Assembly (NCBI GenBank): GCA_022824405.1
Contig: JAJDZZ010000036.1
Coordinates: 1 to 64,000, forward strand
Length of the DNA stretch: 64,000 bases
Direction of reading: 5' to 3'
DNA from: Opitutales bacterium
Lineage (GTDB): Bacteria > Verrucomicrobiota > Verrucomicrobiia > Opitutales > UBA2995
Shown piece by piece: positions 19,085-30,608 of this stretch (within the stretch, counting starts at the first letter, position 1; each line of letters starts with the position of its first letter). Position numbers and translations under genes: made by a program. Below the pieces are notes generated by a model, which was not told where the DNA came from, did not search any database, and saw only the letters and a program-made list of their open reading frames with translations.

Positions 19085-19357
19085 GTGAATAAATCCGAAC
19101 TTATAAACGAAGTAGCCGACCGGGCTGATCTATCCAAAGCCGATGCTGTAAGAGCATTGGGGGCTGTCCTCGACGCTGTAGCTGAATCCCTGGCCAAGGG
19201 AGAACCTGTTTCCCTGGTGGGATTTGGCAATTTTTCTGTGTCACGCAGAAATGCCCGGACCGGACGCAATCCGCAAACGGGCGCTGAAATCCACATTCCG
19301 GCTCGGAATTTGGTCAAGTTTTCCGCGGGTAAGGCGCTCAAGGATGCGGTCCAATAA
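19085..19357 (+). CDS. HU-family DNA-binding protein
   Basis: 90-residue histone-like dimeric protein that bends DNA. The N-terminal [11 protein letters not shown] and the DNA-binding arm [14 protein letters not shown] are canonical. The start codon is GTG at 19085, preceded by a good Shine-Dalgarno sequence GAAAGG at 19071-19076. A strong terminator follows at 19379. The gene stands alone on its strand. Confidence 0.97.
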   Translation: MNKSELINEVADRADLSKADAVRALGAVLDAVAESLAKGEPVSLVGFGNFSVSRRNARTGRNPQTGAEIHIPARNLVKFSAGKALKDAVQ

Positions 19358-19378
19358 AATCATCCTGAGGATACTTTG

Positions 19379-19405
19379 AAAAAGGCCGGAATTTCCGGCC
19401 TTTTT
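19379..19405 (+). terminator. Rho-independent terminator of the HU gene
   Basis: An 11-bp perfect stem, AAAAAGGCCGG at 19379-19389 with CCGGCCTTTTT at 19395-19405, and loop AATTT. The stem ends in a T run and lies 22 bases after the HU stop. The A-tract on the left side could make it act in both directions. Confidence 0.92.
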
Positions 19406-19440
19406 CATTATTATTGCTTGCTAAGGAAATTTTCATCGTC

Positions 19441-19585
19441 CTGACTGAATCGCTGCTGAAAGCGGACCCCTTTCAGTTTGTTCTTTAATCTATAACAGGA
19501 AAAGCCGTGAGAACCGGCTACAGTCGCGCTACGGTATCAAACCGCTCACTCCTTGGATAAGGAGGGGTCAATTCTTAAATCCTGC
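19441..19585 (+). promoter_or_regulatory. Candidate cobalamin riboswitch
   Basis: The long leader of the receptor gene at 19815 contains a core like the B12 riboswitch. It has 'caggaaaa' at about 19496-19503, then a 5-bp hairpin AGCCG-TGAGAAC-CGGCT whose loop matches the conserved GGUGAAAAUCC element. Next comes 'acagtcgcgctacggta', matching the C-G-C-xACUGU segment. A small hairpin CTCCTT-GGAT-AAGGAG follows, and then 'gtcaattcttaaatcctgc', which resembles a degenerate 3' B12 box. GACCCCT at 19465-19471 pairs with AGGGGTC at 19563-19569 and closes the core. The match is imperfect, so this is a candidate only. The downstream gene looks like BtuB, which fits. Confidence 0.55.
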
Positions 19586-19759
19586 ATTAACATGCACGAT
19601 TACACGAAATGACCCCATGGAGTGAAGGATTTGGCCAACGGTCCGGTCAAGTTCGAGTTTGGAGTCCGACTTCTGTTTGAAAAATCCAATAATTTGCCGC
19701 GTCAGCAAGAAATGGAATTGAGCTAACGTATTTTTCATACGGACCCAATTTTCGTCCCA

Positions 19760-19811
19760 TTTGGTTTTCCTTGGGGGTAGCAGTTCTGTTGTGCGGCGCC
19801 ACAAAACCAAA
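19760..19811 (+). promoter_or_regulatory. Inverted repeat just before the receptor start codon
   Basis: TTTGGTTTT at 19760-19768 is complementary to AAAACCAAA at 19803-19811, three bases before the ATG at 19815. The 34-base loop includes the only purine-rich stretch in the area (cttgggggtagc). The structure could hide or present the ribosome-binding region, as the expression platform of the upstream riboswitch candidate. Its function is inferred only. Confidence 0.4.
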
Positions 19812-19814
19812 TCC

Positions 19815-21692
19815 ATGAAAATTACCTTCCGCGCCAGAAACGTAATTGAAGCGCCGACACTCGGCTTTATCGCCGCAGTGGGGCTCATCACGCAAACCTT
19901 AACCCTTGGGGAAGACACCTCCGACCATCTGCTCGAGGAGCACGTGGTGGTGGCCAACCGGACCGAGGTGCCAATTGGAAAAGCTGGCAGTTCGATTGAA
20001 ATCCTCACCTCGGTCGATTTCGAACCTCTGAAACAGTCTTTTCTTCTCGAAGCCTTGAGATTGGTTCCGGGTTTCTATTTGAGGAATAACGGGGGACCCG
20101 GACAGAGCTTCGGAATAACCACACGGGGCCTCAACACAAATCGCCCTGTCGTGCTTATCGATGGAATCGAAGTGAGCAATCCCGCTTCGGGCGAAATCAT
20201 TAATTTTGGCACGCTATTTCTTTCCCAAATCGAACGCGTGGAAATTCTCAAAGGGTCGAATAGCACGATCTATGGCGCCGACGCCCTGGCGGGGGTTATC
20301 AGCATATCCAGTAAAGTTGGCAAGGGGGAACCCGGATCATCGCTGGATTTGATGGCGGGATCGCAAGGCACCAATCAGATCGGAGCGTCGACCTGGGGTG
20401 AATCCGGAGACTGGAATTACCGTGTTGCTGTGTCCTCTTACGATTCGGAGGGTTTTTCCGTGCAGCCGGCCGACTTCGGGGAGGCCTGGGCCGACGACGA
20501 TCTCTACCGTAACCTGAATGGCTCGATCAATATCGGTTACGACATCAGCGATACCTCCTCCCTCCGCTTTCTGGGTTATTACGTGGATTCGAAGGCTGAA
20601 TTCGATCCGGGTAATCCGGACTTCATATTTGGAGAAGCCTTTGCCGATAACTACACCCTGACGGAGCAGCTTTTTGGCAAAGTGGGCCTGAACTTCGAGC
20701 CTGGTGAATCCTGGGCATCTACCCTGAGCCTCGGTTATAACCATACGGATTCCTTCAGCATGTCCTCCTTTCCCTTCACCAGCCAAGGAGAGCGCTATGA
20801 AGCGGATTGGCTCAACACCGTTCATATTTCCGATACTTATCGATTGGTTGCAGGATTGGAGTACGAAGACGAGGAACATTTGTCCGACACGGGACAACGC
20901 GATGAAACTTCGCTGTTTCTTGAAAACCTCCTGAACCTCAATTCCGCCTTGGCTATAACCTTGGGTGGGAGGTTCGATGACAACAGCGCTTATGGGGAAG
21001 AAACGACCTACCGGGGAACTTTCAGTTATGATTTGAAAGATTCCGAGAACCTCGCCTTGAGAACTCGCGGATCTTTCGGAACCTCATTTCAAGCGCCCAC
21101 CTTCTTCCACTTGTTCAGTTTCTTCGGAAATCCGTTGGTGAAACCGGAATCGGGCTGGGGTCTGGACCTCGGTTTGGAAGGGACCGTTCAGAACGGGCCG
21201 ACCTCATTTGCCCTGACCTACTTTGACTACAAGGTGAAGGATAAGATAATCTATGACTTCGCCAGGAATAGCTTCATCAACCAGGAGACCTATGAAAGTT
21301 CGGGTTTGGAGACCATGGCCAAGGTGCAGATCCATCGCTCTCTTTCCTTGCAATTTTCCCACACCTATGCCCACGCCGAGTATGAAGATGGGACCGAGGC
21401 CGAACGCGTGCCCCGCAACCTCTATTCGGCACAGCTCAATTGGCAATACCCCGAGAAAAAGTGGGGGATCCACCTGAGCCATCATTGGGTGGGGTCGCAA
21501 TACAGCCTGCGCCGCGACAAAGAAAAAATGCCGGCCTATGGGACGGCCAATTTTGCCGTGACCTACGCCTTCAGGGAAGGGATGGATATCTGGCTGCGGA
21601 TCGACAACCTTTTCGATAGCGAATATCAGGAGGTAAGGGATTACAACACGCCCGGACTATCCGTCTATTCCGGTTGGAATTTCAGGTTTTGA
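19815..21692 (+). CDS. TonB-dependent receptor, BtuB-like (putative cobalamin receptor)
   Basis: 625 residues from the ATG at 19815, close to the 614 of E. coli BtuB. A signal segment precedes a TonB-box region with EDTSDHLLEEHVVVANRTEVP, which resembles the BtuB N terminus. The plug domain follows (RGLNTNRPVVLIDGIEVSNP, RVEILKGSNSTIYGADALAGVI). The remainder is an outer-membrane beta barrel ending in a C-terminal aromatic strand (SGWNFRF). The late strands (PRNLYSAQLNWQYPEKKWG, WLRIDNLFDSEYQEV) also resemble BtuB. Uptake of cobalamin is inferred from this and from the candidate riboswitch upstream. Another metal complex or siderophore remains possible. No btuCDF genes are adjacent. Confidence 0.8.
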   Translation: MKITFRARNVIEAPTLGFIAAVGLITQTLTLGEDTSDHLLEEHVVVANRTEVPIGKAGSSIEILTSVDFEPLKQSFLLEALRLVPGFYLRNNGGPGQSFGITTRGLNTNRPVVLIDGIEVSNPASGEIINFGTLFLSQIERVEILKGSNSTIYGADALAGVISISSKVGKGEPGSSLDLMAGSQGTNQIGASTWGESGDWNYRVAVSSYDSEGFSVQPADFGEAWADDDLYRNLNGSINIGYDISDTSSLRFLGYYVDSKAEFDPGNPDFIFGEAFADNYTLTEQLFGKVGLNFEPGESWASTLSLGYNHTDSFSMSSFPFTSQGERYEADWLNTVHISDTYRLVAGLEYEDEEHLSDTGQRDETSLFLENLLNLNSALAITLGGRFDDNSAYGEETTYRGTFSYDLKDSENLALRTRGSFGTSFQAPTFFHLFSFFGNPLVKPESGWGLDLGLEGTVQNGPTSFALTYFDYKVKDKIIYDFARNSFINQETYESSGLETMAKVQIHRSLSLQFSHTYAHAEYEDGTEAERVPRNLYSAQLNWQYPEKKWGIHLSHHWVGSQYSLRRDKEKMPAYGTANFAVTYAFREGMDIWLRIDNLFDSEYQEVRDYNTPGLSVYSGWNFRF

Positions 21693-21732
21693 GTCGCCCG
21701 GTTGCAGGGAAAGAGGTGACCTCCGGGTCCGA

Positions 21733-22644
21733 TTATTGGATTCCGAGCAGCTCCGCCCTTTTGGAAATGGCCCACTTCGAATCGCCCCTTTTGAGTCGCA
21801 ATAGCCGTAGTATTGCATCGATCAATTTAGGCCCATTGTAACGCCATGGGATATTCCAGTAACGCATGAGATATTGAAAGGGCCAATCTTTCTGGCCCAG
21901 CTTGCGTAGCTCCCGGCCCCAGGTTGCCAGGAGCAGTTGGTTGTTTTGCCTGTCCCGGGCTTTCCTTCCGGGGGAGGCGCTTACGTGATGAAGGATTACA
22001 CTCTTTCCCGCCACAATGTGACGGTAACCCTGTCGCCCCAGGCGTAGGCAGAGATCAATGTCCTCACACCCATTGTGAAACCGTTCATCGAAACCGCCCA
22101 GGCTTAGAAAAAGGTTTCGACGTATCATCATGCAGGCTCCGGTTACGGCGGGAAATTCCCGGTAGCGAAAGGGGAAGATGAAGGGGTAGTTCTTGCCGTA
22201 ATGATCGGGCAGACCTATCAAGTCGAAAACAACCCCGGCGTGGTCGATTGCCCGGGTTCTGATATCTTTTTGAATATTGCCCACCGCGCCAACCCTGAGG
22301 TGATTCCGGTAAACCTCCAGCATGGGCTCCAGCCAACCGGGCAGAAGAACCAGGTCGTTATTCAACAGGCCCAGCAATTGGCCGCGAGCCGATTTGGCTC
22401 CGCTGTTCACACTGTTGGCATAACCGGATCGTTCGGGATTGGTGAGAACGCGAACCTTGTCATAGTCGAAACCCGCCAGATACTCGGCCGTGCCATCGCT
22501 GCTGGCGTCATCGACGATGATGAGTTCGTAATCGATTTTGCCTACGGTAGCAAAAAAACTGGTCATAAATTCCCGGGTGCAGTCCAACCGGTTGTGCACG
22601 GGAACGATAAAGGAAATACCTGGATAGGGATCCGCCGGGTCCAT
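21733..22644 (-). CDS. Family 2 glycosyltransferase
   Basis: 303 residues with the GT-A fold of GT2 inverting enzymes. SFIVPVHNRLDCTREF starts the nucleotide-sugar domain, IIVDDASSDGT carries the first Asp pair, NPERSGYANSVNSGAKSA is typical, and NND in LGLLNNDLVLLPGW replaces the DxD. GACMMIRRNLFLSLGGFDE and EDIDLCLRLGRQG form the acceptor site. The enzyme resembles the rhamnosyl/O-antigen type. It is a single gene between a receptor and a DUF1501 gene, with no polysaccharide locus around it. Confidence 0.85.
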   Translation of the reverse strand: MDPADPYPGISFIVPVHNRLDCTREFMTSFFATVGKIDYELIIVDDASSDGTAEYLAGFDYDKVRVLTNPERSGYANSVNSGAKSARGQLLGLLNNDLVLLPGWLEPMLEVYRNHLRVGAVGNIQKDIRTRAIDHAGVVFDLIGLPDHYGKNYPFIFPFRYREFPAVTGACMMIRRNLFLSLGGFDERFHNGCEDIDLCLRLGRQGYRHIVAGKSVILHHVSASPGRKARDRQNNQLLLATWGRELRKLGQKDWPFQYLMRYWNIPWRYNGPKLIDAILRLLRLKRGDSKWAISKRAELLGIQ

Positions 22645-22734
22645 AGATTCCTCATGGTTTTTTCTTCATCCGCCAAGGCGCAATCTTTTTAACCATCCGA
22701 GGGTGGGGGAGGGACGTGCGCCAGGATGGGAAGA

Positions 22735-24186
22735 TCAGGCCACGAGTTCCGGAATCGGATCGGCTCCGGCCGTGCCGACCAACCTTTTGTCCAGGCCGCC
22801 GTGGAGAAATGTCAGGTTGTTGGGATCCAGACCCATCAGTTGAAGAACGGTGGCGTGCAGGTTTTTCACGTGCAGGGGGCGTTCTACGGCTCGGTTGCCC
22901 AATTCATCGGTGGAACCGATGGTTCTACCACCTTTCACGCCCCCGCCGGCCACCCACATGGTAAACCCGTAGGAGTTGTGGTCGCGCCCCGTGCCTTTGG
23001 CATATTCCGCAGTCGGTTGTCGCCCAAATTCACCGCCCCAGATGACCAGGGTATCGTGAAGCAGGCCTCGTCTTTTCAAATCCTTGAGCAGGCCCGCAAT
23101 CGGTTTGTCCGTGTCTCCGGCGTGCTTGTTGTGATTGACCTCGAGATCTCCGTGCGCATCCCAGTTGTGATCGTTGTGGGCGCCGCCGGAATAAATCTGT
23201 ATAAACCGGACACCTCGTTCCACCAAACGCCTGGCCAACAGGCATTTAGTCCCGAAATCCCGGGTGCGCTCCCGGTCCAGGCCGTAAAGCCTTTTGGTTT
23301 CTTCGGACTCTTTGTCCAATTCCACCGCTTCCGGGGCGGTGCTCTGCATTTTGTAGGCCAGCTCATAGCTGGCGATCCGGGCTTCCAGGTTGGTGTTGTC
23401 GTACCGGCTTTTCAAATGTTCCTGGTTCAGGTGGTTCAGGCTCCGGATGATGCGCTGCTGTTCACCGAAAGGCATGTTCTGAACGCTTTTGAGGTTGAGA
23501 ACGGGATTTCCACTGCTGCGAAAGGTTGTTCCCTGGTAGCTGGCCGGCATGTAGCCGCTGGACCAGTTTTTCGCTCCGCTGATGGGTCCGCCGGACTGGT
23601 CTAGCATGACGACGTAACCGGGTAGATCCTGGTTAACGGTGCCCAACCCGTAATTGACCCAGGAGCCGAGAGAAGGGCTTCCACTGACGATGGACCCCGA
23701 GTTCATCATGAGCATGGCCGATCCGTGAATGGGGGAATCGGCCTGCATGGATTTCAAAAACGTTATGTCGTCCACGCAGGTGGCCAAGTGGGGAAAGAGA
23801 TCCGAGACCCATTGGCCGGACTCGCCGTATTGGCTGAATTTCCATTTGGGCCCGACGACCCGGCCCTCGCTTTTGCGTCCGCCACGGCCGAAGGTGTTTA
23901 CCTTGACGGTTTTCCCATCGAATTTGAATAATTCCGGTTTGTAATCGAAGGTATCCACGTGGCTGGGACCGCCGTACATGAAGAGGAAAATGACCCGTTT
24001 AGCTTTGGCCGGGAAATGCGGGGTCTTGGTGGCAAGGGGCCCCTCAGCGGTGGAAGCGTGGAGGGCATTAAAGAATGCGTCTTGGCTGAGGAGGCCGGTC
24101 AAAGCCAACGAACTGAAACCGCCCCCAACCGTGGTCAGAAATTCGCGACGGGCCATGCGACGGCAGAAATTGGGTGTCGGGGGCAT
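22735..24186 (-). CDS. DUF1501 family protein with Tat signal
   Basis: 483 residues with a twin-arginine signal: ARREFLTTVGG near residue 12 is followed by a hydrophobic stretch and AxA-like sites around 43. The mature part starts RVIFLFMYGGPSHVDTFDYKP, the hallmark of DUF1501, a family with an alkaline-phosphatase/sulfatase-like fold. HNDHNWDAHGDLE and WGGEFGRQPTAEYAKGTGRDHN carry probable metal ligands. The family is typical of Planctomycetes and Verrucomicrobia and its reaction is unknown. It lies 2 bases after the DUF1549/DUF1553 gene, the usual pair. Confidence 0.9.
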   Translation of the reverse strand: MPPTPNFCRRMARREFLTTVGGGFSSLALTGLLSQDAFFNALHASTAEGPLATKTPHFPAKAKRVIFLFMYGGPSHVDTFDYKPELFKFDGKTVKVNTFGRGGRKSEGRVVGPKWKFSQYGESGQWVSDLFPHLATCVDDITFLKSMQADSPIHGSAMLMMNSGSIVSGSPSLGSWVNYGLGTVNQDLPGYVVMLDQSGGPISGAKNWSSGYMPASYQGTTFRSSGNPVLNLKSVQNMPFGEQQRIIRSLNHLNQEHLKSRYDNTNLEARIASYELAYKMQSTAPEAVELDKESEETKRLYGLDRERTRDFGTKCLLARRLVERGVRFIQIYSGGAHNDHNWDAHGDLEVNHNKHAGDTDKPIAGLLKDLKRRGLLHDTLVIWGGEFGRQPTAEYAKGTGRDHNSYGFTMWVAGGGVKGGRTIGSTDELGNRAVERPLHVKNLHATVLQLMGLDPNNLTFLHGGLDKRLVGTAGADPIPELVA

Positions 24187-24188
24187 GG

Positions 24189-26756
<2,568 letters not shown>

Positions 26757-26846
26757 TGGGCAAATGAGGACAAAGCATTTTCCAATCGTCCCGTTTGTTT
26801 TACAAGGGAAAAGGATTTGACTGCAACCCACATGGCCAAGCCTAAG

Positions 26847-27542
26847 TCATTTCTCGCTCTTTTTGTCACGCTTTCGGTTCAGGTAACGTCCAAGCAGGGC
26901 CAGAAGGATAAGGCCCGCTACCAGCAGGAAGGATCCTATCGGACTGTATTCCGCCATGCGTTGGTGAATCCCCTCCAGGAGTACGGCCCAAACATAGATG
27001 GCGATGTAGGTGGCGGAAAGAACCACGGCGACATTGAGCCAGGGCTTGAAATTGAGAAAAAAACCGACGATACAACCGATGACCGGTCCGGTCATCCAAA
27101 AGGGAATGAAGACGAAAAGCATGAGGCCGATCAAACCGTATTTACGGACCCACTCACGATTAGCCTCAGCCGCAACGGCAATCCGATTCATGAATTTTTT
27201 CAGGAATTTGATCTCCAGAAGATGATTCCAACTGAAGACAAAGAGGGGATATATGAGGAGGACCAGAATGGTTTCGACCAGAATATTGACCCACAAGACC
27301 AAGGCCGGACTCAATTTGACAGCATAGCCGTAGGACAGGCCGGCAGCGCGGCCAAACATGATATTAATGGAGGTCATGGCCAAATAATCCTGACCTCGCT
27401 CCGGGGATTGAAACAAGGCGACCGACAAGGCCGCGGAAAACAACAGCGCCAGGGCCAATCCAAGCAAAAGGATGTGAGCCTCAGACGTGCTCGCGAGGGG
27501 GACCCACCTGCCCCCCGGGGATTCATCGGCCTTTTTACCCAT
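26847..27542 (-). CDS. Multi-pass membrane protein, putative small multidrug export family
   Basis: About 231 residues from the ATG at 27542 (a GTG at 27563 is an alternative). There are at least five hydrophobic spans. The segment YGLIGLMLFVFIPFWMTGP followed by GCIVGFFLNF resembles the conserved glycine/proline core of the PF06695 small multidrug export proteins. The C terminus is a short basic tail. Transport has not been shown for most of this family, so the name is nominal. Confidence 0.65.
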   Translation of the reverse strand: MGKKADESPGGRWVPLASTSEAHILLLGLALALLFSAALSVALFQSPERGQDYLAMTSINIMFGRAAGLSYGYAVKLSPALVLWVNILVETILVLLIYPLFVFSWNHLLEIKFLKKFMNRIAVAAEANREWVRKYGLIGLMLFVFIPFWMTGPVIGCIVGFFLNFKPWLNVAVVLSATYIAIYVWAVLLEGIHQRMAEYSPIGSFLLVAGLILLALLGRYLNRKRDKKSEK

Positions 27543-27802
27543 ATTCAGATCCCATTCATACACTATGTCGGCGCCTTGTCAGCACAACCTTATGCCCTCA
27601 ATGAAGTTGACCGCAGAGAATAAGGAGGAATGAACCTTGTCCGCGGCTAAATGAAAATTCTCGCAAAATAACTTTCCGGCCACTGAATTGAGACCATGGC
27701 AGGAAAACTTATTGTTACTGAAAGGCGCGGATAGTGAACTTTTTACTTCAATCCTTTATTTTAAAACTGAAAAACCGGACCGACTGTAATTTTGGTTGTT
27801 TC

Positions 27803-29248
27803 ATGCAGTTGGGTACGCTTTGTGCCAAAAGCGGCAGGCTTGGGTTGTCCTTCCTCTTTCTTGGTGGGATCGCTCCGGCCTGCTTGTCTCCGGTGGAAGC
27901 CCGTGGCGGGAACATTCGAAATGTTTTGTTGATCGTAGCGGATGATCTGAAGGCTTCTACCTTGGGTTGTTACGGGGACCCCATGGTAAAGACACCCCAT
28001 ATCGATGCCTTGGCCGCCGAGGGGATGACTTTCAAACGGGCCTATTGCCAGGGCATGAGTTGCGGTCCGTCGAGGCGGTCTTTCATGTTCAGCCGCTACC
28101 GAGGGGACGAAGGCCCGAGCTTGGGGGAGCATTTTATCGATAACGGCTTTTACAGCGCCCGAGTCGGCAAGATTTTTCACATGAGGGTTCCCGGAGATAT
28201 TGTGGCGGGAACTGATGGAGTCGATTATCCGGAATGTTGGATCGAGCGATTCAACTCGCCGGGATTGGAGGCGCATACCCCAGGCCTCTATTCCCTCTAT
28301 AACCACAATGTCTTTTCCACCAATCTGCGCGATCGAGTCTCGACTGCAATGCGGCACCGCTGGTTCGTTTCGGTTCAATACGACGGGGACGGTTCCGACC
28401 AGCCCGATTACAAAACCGCCAGCAAGACAATCGAGTTGCTAGGCAGGCAGGGAGATAAACCGTTTTTCATCGCGGCTGGATTTGTGCGACCGCATTATCC
28501 GAACGTAGCGCCCCAGGAATACTTCGATCTCTATCCCTGGCAAAACATCACACTACCCGAACAGGTTGAAGGGGACGTGGACGACATTCCCCCTCTGGGC
28601 CGCTCTTCCGTAACGAGCGGGAAGGATCCCATAGGAAAATACCCGGATAATCAAAAGCGGTTTTGGGGCTCTTACTATGCCACCATCACCTTTATCGATG
28701 AACAGTTGGGGCGCATTGTAAGCGAGCTGGAGCGACTTGGATTGCGTGAAACCACCGCTATCGTATTTCTAAGCGATCACGGTTACCATTTGGGTGAGCA
28801 CACCTTCTGGCAAAAGAACAATTTGCACGAAAACGTCACCCGGGTTCCCCTTATCATTTCGGCCCCCGGGTTCGAAACGGGAGATAGCCATGCATTGGTC
28901 GAATTGATGGATGTCTATCCGACGGTGGCGGAGCTGACAGGCGTTTCGGTCCCCGACTCGGTTCAAGGCAAGAGCCTGGTTCCCTTGTTGGAAGGGTCGC
29001 GCTCATCCATTCGCCAGGAAGCCCTCAGCCTGGGTAACGGTGGGGGATTTTCCCTGCGCGGCGAGGAATGGGCTTACATCTGGTACAAGGACGATACGGA
29101 AGAACTCTACCACATGAAAAGGGATCCGAAGCAGTTTACCAACCTGGCCGAGGATCCGAACCACGCGGCGGAACTTGAGGCGTGGCGCCTCAAGCTGGAT
29201 ACAAAACTGGTGGATGTCGGCCTGACCCGAAACAGACTGAAGGACTAG
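27803..29248 (+). CDS. Secreted sulfatase (arylsulfatase / iduronate-2-sulfatase-like)
   Basis: 481 residues from the ATG at 27803; a GTG at 27734 extends the frame but would place the signal peptide internally. After a signal segment (LGLSFLFLGGIAPACL) the catalytic domain opens with NVLLIVADDLKASTLGCYGD, where the DD pair binds calcium. The formylglycine motif is CGPSRRSFM (C-x-P-S-R). Further signatures are the His in GFVRPHYPNV and the metal ligands in FLSDHGYHLGEHTFWQKNN. It hydrolyses sulfate esters, probably on marine polysaccharides. It needs a formylglycine-generating enzyme from elsewhere in the genome. The gene stands alone and is convergent with sod. Confidence 0.93.
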   Translation: MQLGTLCAKSGRLGLSFLFLGGIAPACLSPVEARGGNIRNVLLIVADDLKASTLGCYGDPMVKTPHIDALAAEGMTFKRAYCQGMSCGPSRRSFMFSRYRGDEGPSLGEHFIDNGFYSARVGKIFHMRVPGDIVAGTDGVDYPECWIERFNSPGLEAHTPGLYSLYNHNVFSTNLRDRVSTAMRHRWFVSVQYDGDGSDQPDYKTASKTIELLGRQGDKPFFIAAGFVRPHYPNVAPQEYFDLYPWQNITLPEQVEGDVDDIPPLGRSSVTSGKDPIGKYPDNQKRFWGSYYATITFIDEQLGRIVSELERLGLRETTAIVFLSDHGYHLGEHTFWQKNNLHENVTRVPLIISAPGFETGDSHALVELMDVYPTVAELTGVSVPDSVQGKSLVPLLEGSRSSIRQEALSLGNGGGFSLRGEEWAYIWYKDDTEELYHMKRDPKQFTNLAEDPNHAAELEAWRLKLDTKLVDVGLTRNRLKD

Positions 29249-29258
29249 CCAGGATACA

Positions 29259-29870
29259 TCAACCGATGGCCGCGACGTAGTTTGCTTCGGCCTGTTCCCA
29301 GTTTATCACGTTCCAAAAAGCCTCGATATAAGCGGGCCTCCGATTCTGGTAATTCAGGTAGTAGGCGTGCTCCCAAACATCCAGCCCGATAACCGGCACC
29401 GCGCCTTCCATGAGAGGGGAATCCTGGTTGGCAGTGGAGTGAACCGCCAGGTCTCCCTCCTTGACGCTTAGCCAGGCCCATCCGCTGCCGAAGCGGGTTA
29501 TCCCAGCCTTGGCAAAGGCTGTTTTAAAGGCGTCGAGCCCACCCAATTCACTGTCTATGGCCGCGGCCAAGGAGCCAACCGGATCGCCCCCGCCGTCGGG
29601 GGAAAGTATTTTCCAAAAAAAAGAGTGGTTGCTGTGACCTCCGGCATTGTTGCGCAAAGCGGTGCGCGAGGCTTGGGGAACGGAATCGAGATCCGAAATC
29701 AATTCATTCACACTTTTTGCCGCCAGTTCGGGCGCATTGTCCAGAACGCCGTTGGCGTTGCTGATATAGGCCTGATGATGCCTGGTGAGGTGGATTTCCA
29801 TGGTTCGCGCATCGATATGCGGCTCCAGTGCATCGTAGGCGTACCTTAGCTTGGGGAGTTCGTATGCCAT
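29259..29870 (-). CDS. sodA: Superoxide dismutase, Mn-type
   Basis: 203 residues; converts superoxide to hydrogen peroxide and oxygen. The metal ligands are the His in [10 protein letters not shown], the His in [13 protein letters not shown], and Asp and His in [18 protein letters not shown]. The outer-sphere Gln in STANQDSPL and the GGH...HSFFW arrangement point to manganese rather than iron, although cambialistic use is possible. No signal peptide, so cytoplasmic. It stands alone and is convergent with the sulfatase gene (10 bases). Confidence 0.95.
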   Translation of the reverse strand: MAYELPKLRYAYDALEPHIDARTMEIHLTRHHQAYISNANGVLDNAPELAAKSVNELISDLDSVPQASRTALRNNAGGHSNHSFFWKILSPDGGGDPVGSLAAAIDSELGGLDAFKTAFAKAGITRFGSGWAWLSVKEGDLAVHSTANQDSPLMEGAVPVIGLDVWEHAYYLNYQNRRPAYIEAFWNVINWEQAEANYVAAIG

Positions 29871-29954
29871 AATATAACTATCCTTCTATTGGTGATTATT
29901 TTGAAATTAAAAAATGGAGGAACCGAGTAGGCCTTTCGAAAGAGAGGGGTGAAG

Positions 29955-30488
29955 TCAACTCCCTTCTTTTGCCACCATCCTTTTTTGTTGGAAAAAGGAG
30001 GTGAGAAGTCGTTTGCAATCCCCTTCCAGAACTCTCCGGGAGATTTTGAGATGGTGGTTGAGGGATTGAGTTTTGGTGATATCGAGGGCGCCTCCGAGAA
30101 ATCCCATCTTGGGATCGGGGACGGCGTAAACCACGCGGTGGATACGGGCCATGACGGCGGCTCCGGCGCACATGGGGCAGGGTTCTTTTGTGACGTAGAG
30201 GGTGCAATCACGGAGACGCCAATCCCCGATTTGGTTCGCGGCCTGGGTAATGGCCAATATCTCGGCGTGGGCCGTGGGATCCTTGGTCGATTCAACCTCG
30301 TTGTGGGCGCATGCGATCACCTCCGATTCCCGCACCACAACCGCCCCGATGGGGGCTTCATTATTTCGGTAGGCGTCGATAGCGGCATTGTAGGCCAGTT
30401 GCATGAAAAAGGAATCGTCCCGTTTCAATTGGGAAGGAAACTTTTTTTCGAAGGGGCATTCGATTCGATTTTGCGGAAGGGAGGTCAT
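29955..30488 (-). CDS. tadA: tRNA-specific adenosine deaminase
   Basis: Makes inosine at position 34 of tRNA-Arg(ACG). The zinc site is complete: HAE in DPTAHAEILA and PCPMC in KEPCPMCAGAAV. The 177 residues include an N-terminal extension of about 25 residues before FFMQLAYNAAIDAY, with an inner Met near 29 as an alternative start. NEAPIGAVVV is canonical. It lies 84 bases upstream of sodA on the same strand. Confidence 0.92.
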   Translation of the reverse strand: MTSLPQNRIECPFEKKFPSQLKRDDSFFMQLAYNAAIDAYRNNEAPIGAVVVRESEVIACAHNEVESTKDPTAHAEILAITQAANQIGDWRLRDCTLYVTKEPCPMCAGAAVMARIHRVVYAVPDPKMGFLGGALDITKTQSLNHHLKISRRVLEGDCKRLLTSFFQQKRMVAKEGS

Positions 30489-30578
30489 TCCTCGTTCGAT
30501 TTTCTTAAACCTTGACTAACCAAGGCCTTTAAGGCTTTCTACACCCTTCATTTTTTTACATTTAGACAAGAAGAAACA

Positions 30579-30608
30579 ATGGCAATCCGCCGAGCAGGTA
30601 ACTTATGA
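30579..30608 (+). CDS. Possible 9-codon leader peptide overlapping infA
   Basis: ATG at 30579 reads MAIRRAGNL and stops at TGA 30606-30608, overlapping the infA ATG at 30605 as ATGA. An 'agaag' lies just before it. The overlap would allow translational coupling to infA, but a frame this short can arise by chance. Confidence 0.25.
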   Translation: MAIRRAGNL

